Source of the DNA: Achromobacter sp. B7
GTDB taxonomy: Bacteria; Pseudomonadota; Gammaproteobacteria; Burkholderiales; Burkholderiaceae_B
Assembly (NCBI RefSeq): GCF_003600685.1
Contig: NZ_CP032084.1
Span: 4,030,001 to 4,094,000, forward strand
Direction of reading: 5' to 3'
Length of the DNA: 64,000 nt
Shown here: piece by piece, positions 25,596 through 33,826 of the stretch
Layout of the letters: each line of letters begins with the position of its first letter
How positions within the stretch are numbered: position 1 is the stretch's first letter
Notes under the pieces: generated by a model
Database searches by the model: none
What the model was told of the DNA's origin: nothing
The model's input: only the letters and a program-made list of their open reading frames with translations
Position numbers and translations under genes: made by a program

Positions 25596-27610
25596 CGACC
25601 ATGGACACGCTTTCCCACTGGCGCCTGGACCGCGACCCCGACGGCCTGGCCCGCCTGACGTTCGACCGCGCAGGCAGCGCCGTGAACGCGCTGTCGGCCG
25701 ACACGATGGCCGAACTGGCCGTGGTGCTGGACGCGCTGGACGCCGCGCCGCCGGCCGGCCTGATCATTCAGTCGGGCAAGGCCACCGGTTTCATCGTGGG
25801 CGCCGACGTCAACGAATTCGCCAGCCTGGACACGCCCGAACAGGCGCGCGGCCTGATCGCACGTGGTTGGAACCTGTTCAACCGCCTGGCCGCCGTGCGC
25901 TACCCCACCCTTGCCCTGATCCAGGGCCACTGCCTGGGCGGCGGGCTTGAATTGGCGCTGGCGTGCCGCTACCGCCTGGTCGCCGATCAGCCCGGCACGT
26001 CGTTGGCGCTGCCCGAAGTCATGCTGGGCATCTTCCCGGGCTGGGGCGGCATGCTGCGCTTGCCGCAGGTGATCGGCGCGCCCGCCGCGCTGGACATGAT
26101 GCTGACCGGCCGGGGCGCGGATGCGCGACGCGCCGCCGCGCTGGGCCTGGCCGACGCGCGCGTGCCACCGCGTTTGCTACAGGCTGCGGCGCGCCAGTTG
26201 GTGCTGTCGAAAAAGCCGCCGCGCCGCGCGCGTGGTATCGGCGCCTGGGCCAACCGCTGGCCCTTCAAGGCCCTGGTCGCCAACCGCGCACGCAAGCAGA
26301 TTACCGCCAAGGACCCGCTGGGCCACTACCCCGCCGCGCCCGCCATCGTCACGCTATGGGAAAAGCACGGCGGCAACGCCTTGCAGGCGCCTGACCTGAT
26401 CGACGCGATCATTTCGTCAGACACCGCGCGCAACCTGTTGCGCGTGTTCCGCCTGCAAGAGCGCCTGAAGGCCAACGGCAAGCAGACCGGCGTCACGCCG
26501 GCCCGCCATGTGCACGTGGTGGGCGCCGGCACCATGGGCGGCGACATCGCGGCCTGGTGCGCGTACAAGGGCTTGACGGTGACGCTGCAAGACCAGGACA
26601 TCGCGCGCATCGCACCGGCCATCGAACGTGCCGCCACGCTGTATGCGCGCCGCCTGAAAGACCCGCGCCTGGTTCGCGCCGCGCTGGACCGCCTGATACC
26701 CGATCCCACCGGCGGCGGCGTGCCGCGCGCCGACATCATCATCGAAGCCATCAGCGAACAACCCGAGGCCAAGCGCGCGTTGTACGCGTCGCTGGAACCG
26801 CGCATGCAGGCCGACGCGCTGCTGGCCACCAACACGTCCAGCCTGTCGCTGGAAACGCTGCGCAGCGGGCTGGCTCGCCCCGAGCGTCTGGTGGGCATCC
26901 ACTTCTTCAACCCCGTGGCCAAGATGCCGCTGGTGGAAGTGGTGCATGCCGAGGGCGATTCGGGCGAGGCCACGGCGCGCGCCTGCGCATTCGTGGGCCA
27001 GATCGACAAACTGGCGCTTCCCGTCAAGAGCGCGCCGGGATTCCTCGTCAACGCCGTGCTGGCGCCCTATATGCTGCAAGCCATGCGCAGCGTGGACGAC
27101 GGCATGGCGCCGGAAACGGTGGATGCCGCCATGGTCGAATTCGGCATGCCGATGGGGCCGCTGGAACTGGCCGACACCGTCGGCCTGGACATTGCGCGCG
27201 CGGCAGGCGAGCAACTGGCCGGTGGCGCCGAGCCGCCGCGCTGCCTGGCCGAACGCCTGGCGCGCGGCGACCTGGGCAAGAAAAGCGGCAAGGGCTTCTA
27301 TACGTGGCGCGACGGCAAACCGGTCAAGCAAGGCAAAGGCGCCGCCGGACACGGCAGCAGCAGCAGCAGCAGCAGCAGCAGCGGCAGCAGCACCACCACC
27401 ACGGCCGCCCCCGCCGGGCTGGCGCAGCGCCTGATCCAGCCCTTGGTGGACGCCACCCTGGAACGCGTGCAGTCCGGCGTGGTCGCCGATGCCGACTCGG
27501 CCGATGCCGGGGTCATTTTTGGAACGGGGTTCGCGCCTTTCACGGGCGGACCCCTGCATTACCAGGCCAGCCATGCCTGGCGCAGCAGCAAACCGGCTAA
27601 CGCCGAATAG
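25592..27610 (+). CDS. Fused enoyl-CoA hydratase / 3-hydroxyacyl-CoA dehydrogenase (FadB/FadJ order) with poly-Ser/Thr linker
   Basis: A 672-residue fusion with the crotonase domain first (HCLGGGLELALACRYRL, EVMLGIFPGWGGMLRLP) and the NAD-dependent dehydrogenase second (VVGAGTMGGDIAAWCAYKG, LVGIHFFNPVAKMPLVEV, GFLVNAVLAPYMLQAMR). It is shorter than E. coli FadB (729). It should hydrate and oxidise the enoyl-CoA made by FadE. Near residue 590 a simple-repeat tract encodes nine serines, Gly, two serines and four threonines, between the two helical C-terminal dehydrogenase modules. The ATGA overlap with the thiolase gene supports a FadI/FadJ-like complex. Confidence 0.94.
   Translation: MTTMDTLSHWRLDRDPDGLARLTFDRAGSAVNALSADTMAELAVVLDALDAAPPAGLIIQSGKATGFIVGADVNEFASLDTPEQARGLIARGWNLFNRLAAVRYPTLALIQGHCLGGGLELALACRYRLVADQPGTSLALPEVMLGIFPGWGGMLRLPQVIGAPAALDMMLTGRGADARRAAALGLADARVPPRLLQAAARQLVLSKKPPRRARGIGAWANRWPFKALVANRARKQITAKDPLGHYPAAPAIVTLWEKHGGNALQAPDLIDAIISSDTARNLLRVFRLQERLKANGKQTGVTPARHVHVVGAGTMGGDIAAWCAYKGLTVTLQDQDIARIAPAIERAATLYARRLKDPRLVRAALDRLIPDPTGGGVPRADIIIEAISEQPEAKRALYASLEPRMQADALLATNTSSLSLETLRSGLARPERLVGIHFFNPVAKMPLVEVVHAEGDSGEATARACAFVGQIDKLALPVKSAPGFLVNAVLAPYMLQAMRSVDDGMAPETVDAAMVEFGMPMGPLELADTVGLDIARAAGEQLAGGAEPPRCLAERLARGDLGKKSGKGFYTWRDGKPVKQGKGAAGHGSSSSSSSSSGSSTTTTAAPAGLAQRLIQPLVDATLERVQSGVVADADSADAGVIFGTGFAPFTGGPLHYQASHAWRSSKPANAE
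27355..27401. repeat. In-frame CAG microsatellite in the hydratase/dehydrogenase gene
   Basis: (CAG)9, one CGG, (CAG)2 and (CAC)4 in a row. In the coding frame this reads Ser9-Gly-Ser2-Thr4. The trinucleotide unit means length changes would keep the frame. Confidence 0.95.
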
Positions 27611-27675
27611 ACCGGGGTCACAAACAGACCGGCAGTGCAAGTAGAGACATACATCCAACTCGAGGAGGCAGTACC

Positions 27676-28998
27676 ATGCGCAGACGTTCATTGTCCCTGA
27701 GCACCTTGTCGGCCCTTGTGGTCGGCCTGGGCGCGTCCGCAACGTCCTACGCCGCCGGCTTTCAGCTTTTAGAGCAGAACGCCAGTGGCCTGGGCAACGC
27801 TTACGCAGGCTCGGCGGCAAATCCGGAAAACGCCAGCATCATTTACTTCAACCCGGCCGGCATGACGTACCTGCCCGGCGTGAACTTTTCGGGCGGGGTC
27901 AATTTGATCAAGCCCTCGTTCAAGTTCAAGGACAACGGCAACAGCCGTAATCCCAGCGTTCCCGGCCTGCCCGGCTCGGGCCTGAACGGGTCGGCCCCCA
28001 CCGGCGGCAACGGCGGCGATGCGGGCAACCTGGGCGTGGTGCCCAACCTCTACGCCTCCTGGCAATTGAACGAGCAGTGGTACATCGGCCTGGGCGTCGG
28101 CGCGCCGTTCGGCCTGATGACCGAATACGACGACGGCTGGGTCGGCCAATACCATTCGAACAAATTCGAGATCAAGACAATCAACGTGAACCCGTCGATT
28201 GCCTACAAGGTCAACGAAAAGTTCTCGATGGGCTTCGGGCTGAACTGGCAACACATCGACGCCAACTACAAGAAGAAAACGGTGGTGCCGATTGCGGGCC
28301 TGCCGGTCGCCACCAACGGCGACGCCGACCTGAACCTGAAGGGCGACGCGTGGGGCTGGAACGTGGGCTTCATGCTGCAACCCACCGAGGACACGCGCAT
28401 CGGCCTGTCGTACCGCTCGAAGATCAAGCACACCGCCAAGGGCGACACCGACATCACCAGCATCGGCCCCACCAAGCAATCGGTGTCGTTTGACGCCAAG
28501 GCCTCGGTGGACCTGCCCGACACGTTGATCCTGAGCGCCGCGCATCAGTTGAACGAGCGCTGGGAACTGCTGGGCGACGTGTCCTGGACGGGCTGGAGCA
28601 GCATCCCCGAACTGAAGATCCGCAACTCCGGCCCCGGCGCGCGCGATGACGAACTGCCGCTGAACTTCCGCGACACCTGGCGCGTCGCACTGGGCGCGAA
28701 CTACAAGTTCGCCCCCGACTGGAAGTGGAAGTTCGGCCTGGCGTACGACCAGTCGCCGGTGCATGACAAGGCCGACCGCCCCACCTCCCTGCCCGATAAC
28801 GACCGCTACTGGTTCTCGACCGGCGTGCAGTGGGCGGCCACCAAGAACACCACGCTGGATCTGGGCTACACCTATCTGTACCTGCGCAAGACGGACATCG
28901 ACACGACGTCCGGCAGCCAGGCGACCAAGGGCCGCGTGGCGGGCACCTATGACAGCAGCGGCCACATCGTGGGCCTGCAACTGTCGTCCCGCTTCTAG
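27676..28998 (+). CDS. fadL: Outer membrane long-chain fatty acid transporter (FadL family)
   Basis: A 440-residue OmpP1/FadL/TodX-type porin. A signal peptide (residues 1-27, ending SATSYAAG) is followed by the family N-terminus GFQLLEQNASGLGNAYAGSA and the conserved ENASIIYFNPAGMTYLPG, which includes the NPA region of the FadL hatch. Alternating beta strands run to the C-terminus, which ends in aromatic Phe (GLQLSSRF) as expected for the BAM signal. GGAGG precedes the ATG. Its position within the beta-oxidation genes supports fatty acid uptake, though related proteins carry other hydrophobic compounds. Confidence 0.93.
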   Translation: MRRRSLSLSTLSALVVGLGASATSYAAGFQLLEQNASGLGNAYAGSAANPENASIIYFNPAGMTYLPGVNFSGGVNLIKPSFKFKDNGNSRNPSVPGLPGSGLNGSAPTGGNGGDAGNLGVVPNLYASWQLNEQWYIGLGVGAPFGLMTEYDDGWVGQYHSNKFEIKTINVNPSIAYKVNEKFSMGFGLNWQHIDANYKKKTVVPIAGLPVATNGDADLNLKGDAWGWNVGFMLQPTEDTRIGLSYRSKIKHTAKGDTDITSIGPTKQSVSFDAKASVDLPDTLILSAAHQLNERWELLGDVSWTGWSSIPELKIRNSGPGARDDELPLNFRDTWRVALGANYKFAPDWKWKFGLAYDQSPVHDKADRPTSLPDNDRYWFSTGVQWAATKNTTLDLGYTYLYLRKTDIDTTSGSQATKGRVAGTYDSSGHIVGLQLSSRF

Positions 28999-29004
28999 CC
29001 TTGC

Positions 29005-29035
29005 GCGGGTGGGCGGCCGCGCGCCGCCCGCCCGC
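29005..29035 (+). terminator. Long GC hairpin after fadL (terminator or attenuator)
   Basis: GCGGGTGGGCGGC (29005-29017) pairs with GCCGCCCGCCCGC (29023-29035) with one G-T wobble and a 5-base loop, followed by only TTT. It begins 7 bp after the fadL stop codon and may trim expression of the genes after it. Confidence 0.5.
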
Positions 29036-29054
29036 TTTACACAGGAGAATCCCC

Positions 29055-31445
29055 TTGAGCAAGTTCGTCGTCAAACACGTTGCCGTCCTGGGCGCCGGCG
29101 TCATGGGCGCGCAGATTGCCGCCCACCTGGCCAATGCCGGCGTGCCCGTCACGCTGTTCGATCTGGCCGCCCGTGAAGGCGATCGCAACGGCATCGTCAA
29201 CAAGGCGCTGGCCGGACTGAAAAAACTGGAACCCGCACCGCTGGCCGGCGCGGCCCGCCTTGCCCTGATCACTCCCGCGAACTACGACGACCACCTGGAT
29301 GCGCTGCGCGGCTGCGACCTGGTCATCGAGGCCATCGCCGAACGCATGGACTGGAAGACGGCGCTCTACGAGCGGATCGCTCCGCATGTGTCGCCCGACG
29401 CCATCATCGCGTCCAACACGTCCGGCCTGTCGATCGACGCGCTGGCCAACGCCCTGCCCGCAAGCCTGCGCGAGCGCTTCTGCGGCATCCATTTTTTCAA
29501 CCCGCCCCGCTACATGCGGCTGGTGGAGATCATTGCCACGTCGCATACACAGCCGGCCGTGCTGGACCAGCTGGAAACCTGGCTGACGTCAACGCTGGGC
29601 AAGGGCGTGATCCGCGCACTGGACACGCCCAACTTCGTGGCGAACCGCATCGGCGTGTTTTCCATCCTGGCCGCCATGCACCACACCGCGCGGCTGGGCC
29701 TGGGCTTTGACGAAGTCGACGCGTTGACCGGCCCGAAGATCGGCCGGCCCAAAAGCGCCACCTACCGCACGGCGGACGTGGTGGGCCTGGATACGCTGGC
29801 CCACGTGGTCGGCACCATGGAAAAGAACCTGCCCGATGACCCCTGGCACCGCTACTTCGCGTTGCCCGACTGGCTGTCGGCGCTGATCCAAAAGGGCGCG
29901 CTGGGCCAGAAAACCGGCGCCGGCGTCTACCGCAAACAGGGCCGCGACATCCTGGTGCTGGACCTGAACGCGCAAGACTATGTGCCCAGCGCCGGCAAGC
30001 TGGCCGACGAAGTGGCCGCGCTGTTGAAAGAACGCGACCCGGCCAAGCGCTTTGCCGCCCTGCGCGCCAGCACCCACCCGCAGGCGCAGTTCCTGTGGGG
30101 CCTGTTCCGCGACATCTTCCACTACAGCGCCGTGCAGCTTGAACACGTGGCCGACAACGCGCGCGACCTGGACCTGGCCATGCGCTGGGGGTTCGGCTGG
30201 TCGCAAGGCCCGTTTGAAACCTGGCAGGCCGCCGGCTGGCAGGCCATTGCCGCCGCCGTGGCGGACGACATCGCCGCCGGCCGCGCCATGAGCAACGCGC
30301 CCCTGCCCGCCTGGGTGCAGGAAGCCGACCGCCAGGGCGTGCACGCGCCGCAGGGTTCGTATTCCGCGCGCACGGGCAAGCTGCATCCGCGTTCGTCCTT
30401 GCCGGTGTATCGCCGCCAGCTGTTCCCCGAACGCGTGTTTGGCGAAGGCCCCGACGACCGTGGCGTTACCGTCTGGGACAACGAAGGCGTGCGCCTGTGG
30501 AACCTGCCGGACGTGGACCCCGGCATCGCCATCCTGTCCGTCACGTCCAAGAACCACACGCTGGGCGGTGAAGTGCTGGAAGGCGTGCTGCAAGCCGTCG
30601 CCCGCGCCGAACGCGATTTCGACGGCCTGGTGATCTGGCACGAACCGCCCTTTGCCGTGGGCGCCAACTTGCAGCAGGTGGTGCAGGCTTGCGCCGAGGG
30701 CAAGTTCGACATGCTGGAAGCGATGGTTGAGAAATTCCAACGCGCCTCGCAATCGTTCAAGTACGCCCGCATTCCCACGGTGGCCGCCGTGCAGGGCATG
30801 GCGCTGGGCGGGGGCTGCGAATTCCTGATGCATGCCTCGCACCGCGTGTTGGCGCTGGAAAGCTATATCGGCCTGGTGGAAGCCGGTGTCGGGTTGATCC
30901 CGGCCGGCGGCGGCAGCAAGGAATTCGCCGGCCGTGCGGCGGCGCTTGCCGCCAAGACCGCCACGCCCGGTGAAGTCTTCCCGTACCTGCAACCGGTCTT
31001 CCAGACCATCGCCATGGCGCAGGTGGCCAAGAGCGCGCTGGAAGCCATCGACGCCGGGTTCGCCCGCGCGCACGACGTGGTGCTGTTCCATCCCGACGAG
31101 CTGCTGTTCGTGGCCATTGGCCAGGCCCGCGCCGCCGCCGAAGCGGGCTACACGCCGCCGCCACGCCTGTCGAACATCCCCGTCGCGGGACGCAATGGCA
31201 TCGCCAACTTCGAGATGGTGCTGGTCAACATGCGCGAAGGCGGCATGATCAGCGCGCACGATTACCGCGTGGCGCGCAGCGCCGCCGTGGCCCTGTGCGG
31301 AGGCGAGGTCGAGACCGGCACGAAGGTGGACGAAGAATGGCTGCTGGCGGTCGAGCGCCGCGAGTTCGTGGCTCTGTTGCGCACGCCTGAAACCCAGGCC
31401 CGCATCCGCCACACACTCGAAACCGGCAAGCCGTTGCGCAACTGA
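29055..31445 (+). CDS. fadN: Fused 3-hydroxyacyl-CoA dehydrogenase / enoyl-CoA hydratase (FadN order), TTG start
   Basis: A 796-residue fusion with domains in reverse order to the 25592-27610 enzyme. The dehydrogenase is first (VAVLGAGVMGAQIAAHLANA, FCGIHFFNPPRYMRLVEI, TPNFVANRIGVFSILAAM) and the crotonase last (VQGMALGGGCEFLMHASHRV, YIGLVEAGVGLIPAGGGSKE). This is the FadN arrangement (Bacillus FadN, 789 residues). The start is a TTG at 29055: AGGAG lies 7 bp upstream and the Rossmann motif then begins near residue 8. An in-frame ATG at 29001 lies in the hairpin and is rejected. The matching FadA-type thiolase follows after 10 bp. Confidence 0.93.
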   Translation: MSKFVVKHVAVLGAGVMGAQIAAHLANAGVPVTLFDLAAREGDRNGIVNKALAGLKKLEPAPLAGAARLALITPANYDDHLDALRGCDLVIEAIAERMDWKTALYERIAPHVSPDAIIASNTSGLSIDALANALPASLRERFCGIHFFNPPRYMRLVEIIATSHTQPAVLDQLETWLTSTLGKGVIRALDTPNFVANRIGVFSILAAMHHTARLGLGFDEVDALTGPKIGRPKSATYRTADVVGLDTLAHVVGTMEKNLPDDPWHRYFALPDWLSALIQKGALGQKTGAGVYRKQGRDILVLDLNAQDYVPSAGKLADEVAALLKERDPAKRFAALRASTHPQAQFLWGLFRDIFHYSAVQLEHVADNARDLDLAMRWGFGWSQGPFETWQAAGWQAIAAAVADDIAAGRAMSNAPLPAWVQEADRQGVHAPQGSYSARTGKLHPRSSLPVYRRQLFPERVFGEGPDDRGVTVWDNEGVRLWNLPDVDPGIAILSVTSKNHTLGGEVLEGVLQAVARAERDFDGLVIWHEPPFAVGANLQQVVQACAEGKFDMLEAMVEKFQRASQSFKYARIPTVAAVQGMALGGGCEFLMHASHRVLALESYIGLVEAGVGLIPAGGGSKEFAGRAAALAAKTATPGEVFPYLQPVFQTIAMAQVAKSALEAIDAGFARAHDVVLFHPDELLFVAIGQARAAAEAGYTPPPRLSNIPVAGRNGIANFEMVLVNMREGGMISAHDYRVARSAAVALCGGEVETGTKVDEEWLLAVERREFVALLRTPETQARIRHTLETGKPLRN

Positions 31446-31455
31446 GGAAACGATC

Positions 31456-32655
31456 ATGACCAAGCAGATTCAAGACGCTTACATCGTCGCCGCCACGCGC
31501 CTGCCGGTAGGCAAGCGCAACGGCGCCTACATCACCACGCGGCCCGATGACATGCTGGCCGCCGCGCTGAACGGCGCGCTGGCGCAGGTGCCGTCGCTGG
31601 ACACCGCGCGCATCGAAGACGTCATTGCCGGCTGCGCCATGCCCGAGGCCGAACAAGGCATGAACGTGGCGCGCATCGGCTTGCTGCTGGCGGGCCTGCC
31701 GCAAAGCGTCGCGGGCGTCACCGTGAACCGCTTCTGCGCGTCCGGCTTGCAGGCGGTGGCCGACGCCGCCGCGCGCATCCGCATGGGCGAAGCCGACATC
31801 ATGATCGGCGCGGGCACCGAATCCATGAGCGCAATGCCGCAGATCATGGGCAACAAGGTGTCGATGAACCCCGAGATCTTTGCCCATGACGAGAACATCG
31901 GCATGGCGTTCGGCATGGGGCTGACGGGCGAAAAGGTCGCGGAACGCTGGAAGGTGTCGCGCGAAGACCAGGACGCCTTCGCACTGGCCTCGCACCAGAA
32001 AGCCTGCGCGGCGATTGCGGCCGGCCATTTCCGCGCCGAGACCACGCCTTATGAAGTGGTATCGCATCTGCCCGACGGCGCCAGCGGCGCGGTGCGGGTG
32101 GCGCGCAGGCTGGTCGAGGTGGACGAAGGCCCGCGCCCGGACAGCAGCGCCGAAGCCTTGGCGCGGTTGCGCCCGGTGTTCTCGACGCGCGGCAGCGTCA
32201 CGGCGGGCAATAGCTCGCAGATGTCCGACGGTGCGGCTGCCGTAGTGCTGGTGTCCGACCGCATCCTGCGCGAATTCAACCTGAGCCCGCTGGCGCGCTT
32301 CGTCAGCTTCTCGGTCGCCGGCGTGCCGCCCGAAGTGATGGGCATCGGCCCCGTTGCCGCCATCCCCAAGGTGCTGCAACGCGCCGGCATCACGCAGGAC
32401 GCGCTGGACTGGATCGAGCTGAACGAGGCCTTCGCCGCGCAATCGCTGGCCGTGATTCGCGAACTGAAGCTGGACCCGGCCAAGGTCAACCCGCTGGGCG
32501 GCGCCATCGCGCTGGGCCACCCGCTGGGCGCCACCGGCGCGATCCGCACGGCAACCATCACGCACGGGCTGCGCCGCACGGGCGGCAAGTACGGGTTGGT
32601 CACCATGTGCATCGGCACCGGCATGGGCGCGGCCGGGCTGTTTGAAGCGATGTAG
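31456..32655 (+). CDS. fadA: Acetyl-CoA C-acyltransferase (FadA-type thiolase)
   Basis: A 399-residue thiolase with the catalytic cysteine in VNRFCASGLQAVADAA, the histidine in IALGHPLGATGAIRTA and the C-terminal cysteine in VTMCIGTGMGAAGLFEAM. Length and motif spacing fit the FadA group. GAGGAAA precedes the ATG. It pairs with the FadN-type fusion immediately upstream, so the cluster encodes two complete hydratase/dehydrogenase/thiolase sets. Confidence 0.95.
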   Translation: MTKQIQDAYIVAATRLPVGKRNGAYITTRPDDMLAAALNGALAQVPSLDTARIEDVIAGCAMPEAEQGMNVARIGLLLAGLPQSVAGVTVNRFCASGLQAVADAAARIRMGEADIMIGAGTESMSAMPQIMGNKVSMNPEIFAHDENIGMAFGMGLTGEKVAERWKVSREDQDAFALASHQKACAAIAAGHFRAETTPYEVVSHLPDGASGAVRVARRLVEVDEGPRPDSSAEALARLRPVFSTRGSVTAGNSSQMSDGAAAVVLVSDRILREFNLSPLARFVSFSVAGVPPEVMGIGPVAAIPKVLQRAGITQDALDWIELNEAFAAQSLAVIRELKLDPAKVNPLGGAIALGHPLGATGAIRTATITHGLRRTGGKYGLVTMCIGTGMGAAGLFEAM

Positions 32656-32677
32656 GCCCATTGCGGAATCGACCGGC

Positions 32678-33232
32678 ATGCCCAGCCTGAAGCCCTATTG
32701 GCTTAAAAGCCTGTCGCCGCAATGGCGCGCGCGCCTGATGCGGGTGGGCTTCAACCTGCATCCGGCGTTTCGCGCCACCGGCGGCCGTGTGATGTTTGTG
32801 TCGCCGGATTTCCTGCACATCCGCATCAAGCTGCCGCTGCTTCGCCGCACGCGCAACATCGTGGGGTCCATGTACGGCGGGTCGCTGTTTGCGGTAACGG
32901 ACGGCGCCCACCCGACGATGTTGATGTCGGCATTGGGACCGGATCACATCGTGTGGGACAAGGCCGCCTCGATCCGCTTTCGCAAGCCCGCCTACACGAC
33001 CCTGTATGTCGACTTCCGGCTGCCGCCCGGGGAAATCGCGGACATCCGCGCCGACCTCGCGCGCGACCACGAAACCACCCGCACGTACACGGTGGAATTG
33101 AAGGACAAGGACGGCGTGGTGTACGCCGTCGTGGAACGCACGATCTATATCGCCGACAAGAAGTTCTACAAGCGAAAGACCACAGGAGGAGACACATGCA
33201 ACGTATCCCTGGAGGGCGATCCACCGCCCTGA
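32678..33232 (+). CDS. DUF4442 family hot-dog protein, putative acyl-CoA thioesterase
   Basis: A 184-residue protein of the DUF4442 group, which has a PaaI/YiiD-like hot-dog fold. Recognisable phrases are FNLHPAFRATGGRV, NIVGSMYGGSLFAVTDGAHP and DKAASIRFRKPAYTTLYVDF. GSMYGGSLFAVTD takes the place of the hot-dog helix that usually carries the catalytic acid or Asn/Gly. The start at 32678 is preferred over an upstream ATG at 32642 that lies inside the fadA end. It overlaps the next gene by 37 bp. A likely role is release of fatty acids from acyl-CoA, but the substrate is not known. Confidence 0.75.
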   Translation: MPSLKPYWLKSLSPQWRARLMRVGFNLHPAFRATGGRVMFVSPDFLHIRIKLPLLRRTRNIVGSMYGGSLFAVTDGAHPTMLMSALGPDHIVWDKAASIRFRKPAYTTLYVDFRLPPGEIADIRADLARDHETTRTYTVELKDKDGVVYAVVERTIYIADKKFYKRKTTGGDTCNVSLEGDPPP

Positions 33233-33810
33233 GCCGACTTCAGGCAGGCGTTCTGGCCGGCACGCTGGCGGCCGGCCTGGTGGGTGCGCCGGCCTTTGCC
33301 GCCGACCTCGACGTGGCGGGCAGGCGCGTGCCGGAGCAGCTGTCCGCGGGCAGCCATGCGCTGGTGCTCAACGGCGCCGGCGTGCGCACGAAAATCGTGG
33401 TGAAGGTGTACGTGGCGTCGCTGTACGTCACCACGAAAAGCCACGACGCGGCGGCGCTGATCAACAGCACCGAGCCGCGCCGCATCCGTCTGCAATTGCT
33501 GCGCGACGTAGACAGCAAAAGCCTGGACGAGGCCTTGCAGGAAGGCCTGCGCGACAATACGCCCAAGGCAGAGCTGGCCGCCATGAAAGCGCCGGCCGAC
33601 CAGTTGGCCGGCATGATCGCCGACATCGGCGCCCTCAAGGAAGGCGATGTGGTCGACCTGGATTTCGATGCCCGTGGCGTGACCGGGTCACATAACGGCA
33701 AGCAACGCGGCCGCATCGACAGCCCCGACTTCGCGCGCGCGCTGCTGCGCGTGTGGCTGGGCGAGAAGCCGGCGCAGGCCTCCCTGAAAAAAGCCCTGTT
33801 GGGCAACTAG
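33196..33810 (+). CDS. Secreted chalcone isomerase-like protein
   Basis: A 204-residue protein with a strong Shine-Dalgarno (AGGAGG, 33184-33189) and an N-terminal signal peptide ending LVGAPAFAADL. The body matches the bacterial chalcone-isomerase-like domain: LVLNGAGVRTKIVVKVYVAS, LYVTTKSHDAAALINSTEP, DFARALLRVWLGEKP. Proteins of this type bind fatty acids in plants (FAP); bacterial members are mostly periplasmic and of unknown role. The gene starts inside the DUF4442 gene and is followed by fadD 16 bp later. This makes a periplasmic lipid-binding role plausible. Confidence 0.82.
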   Translation: MQRIPGGRSTALSRLQAGVLAGTLAAGLVGAPAFAADLDVAGRRVPEQLSAGSHALVLNGAGVRTKIVVKVYVASLYVTTKSHDAAALINSTEPRRIRLQLLRDVDSKSLDEALQEGLRDNTPKAELAAMKAPADQLAGMIADIGALKEGDVVDLDFDARGVTGSHNGKQRGRIDSPDFARALLRVWLGEKPAQASLKKALLGN

Positions 33811-33826
33811 GCGGAAATCCTCAAAG

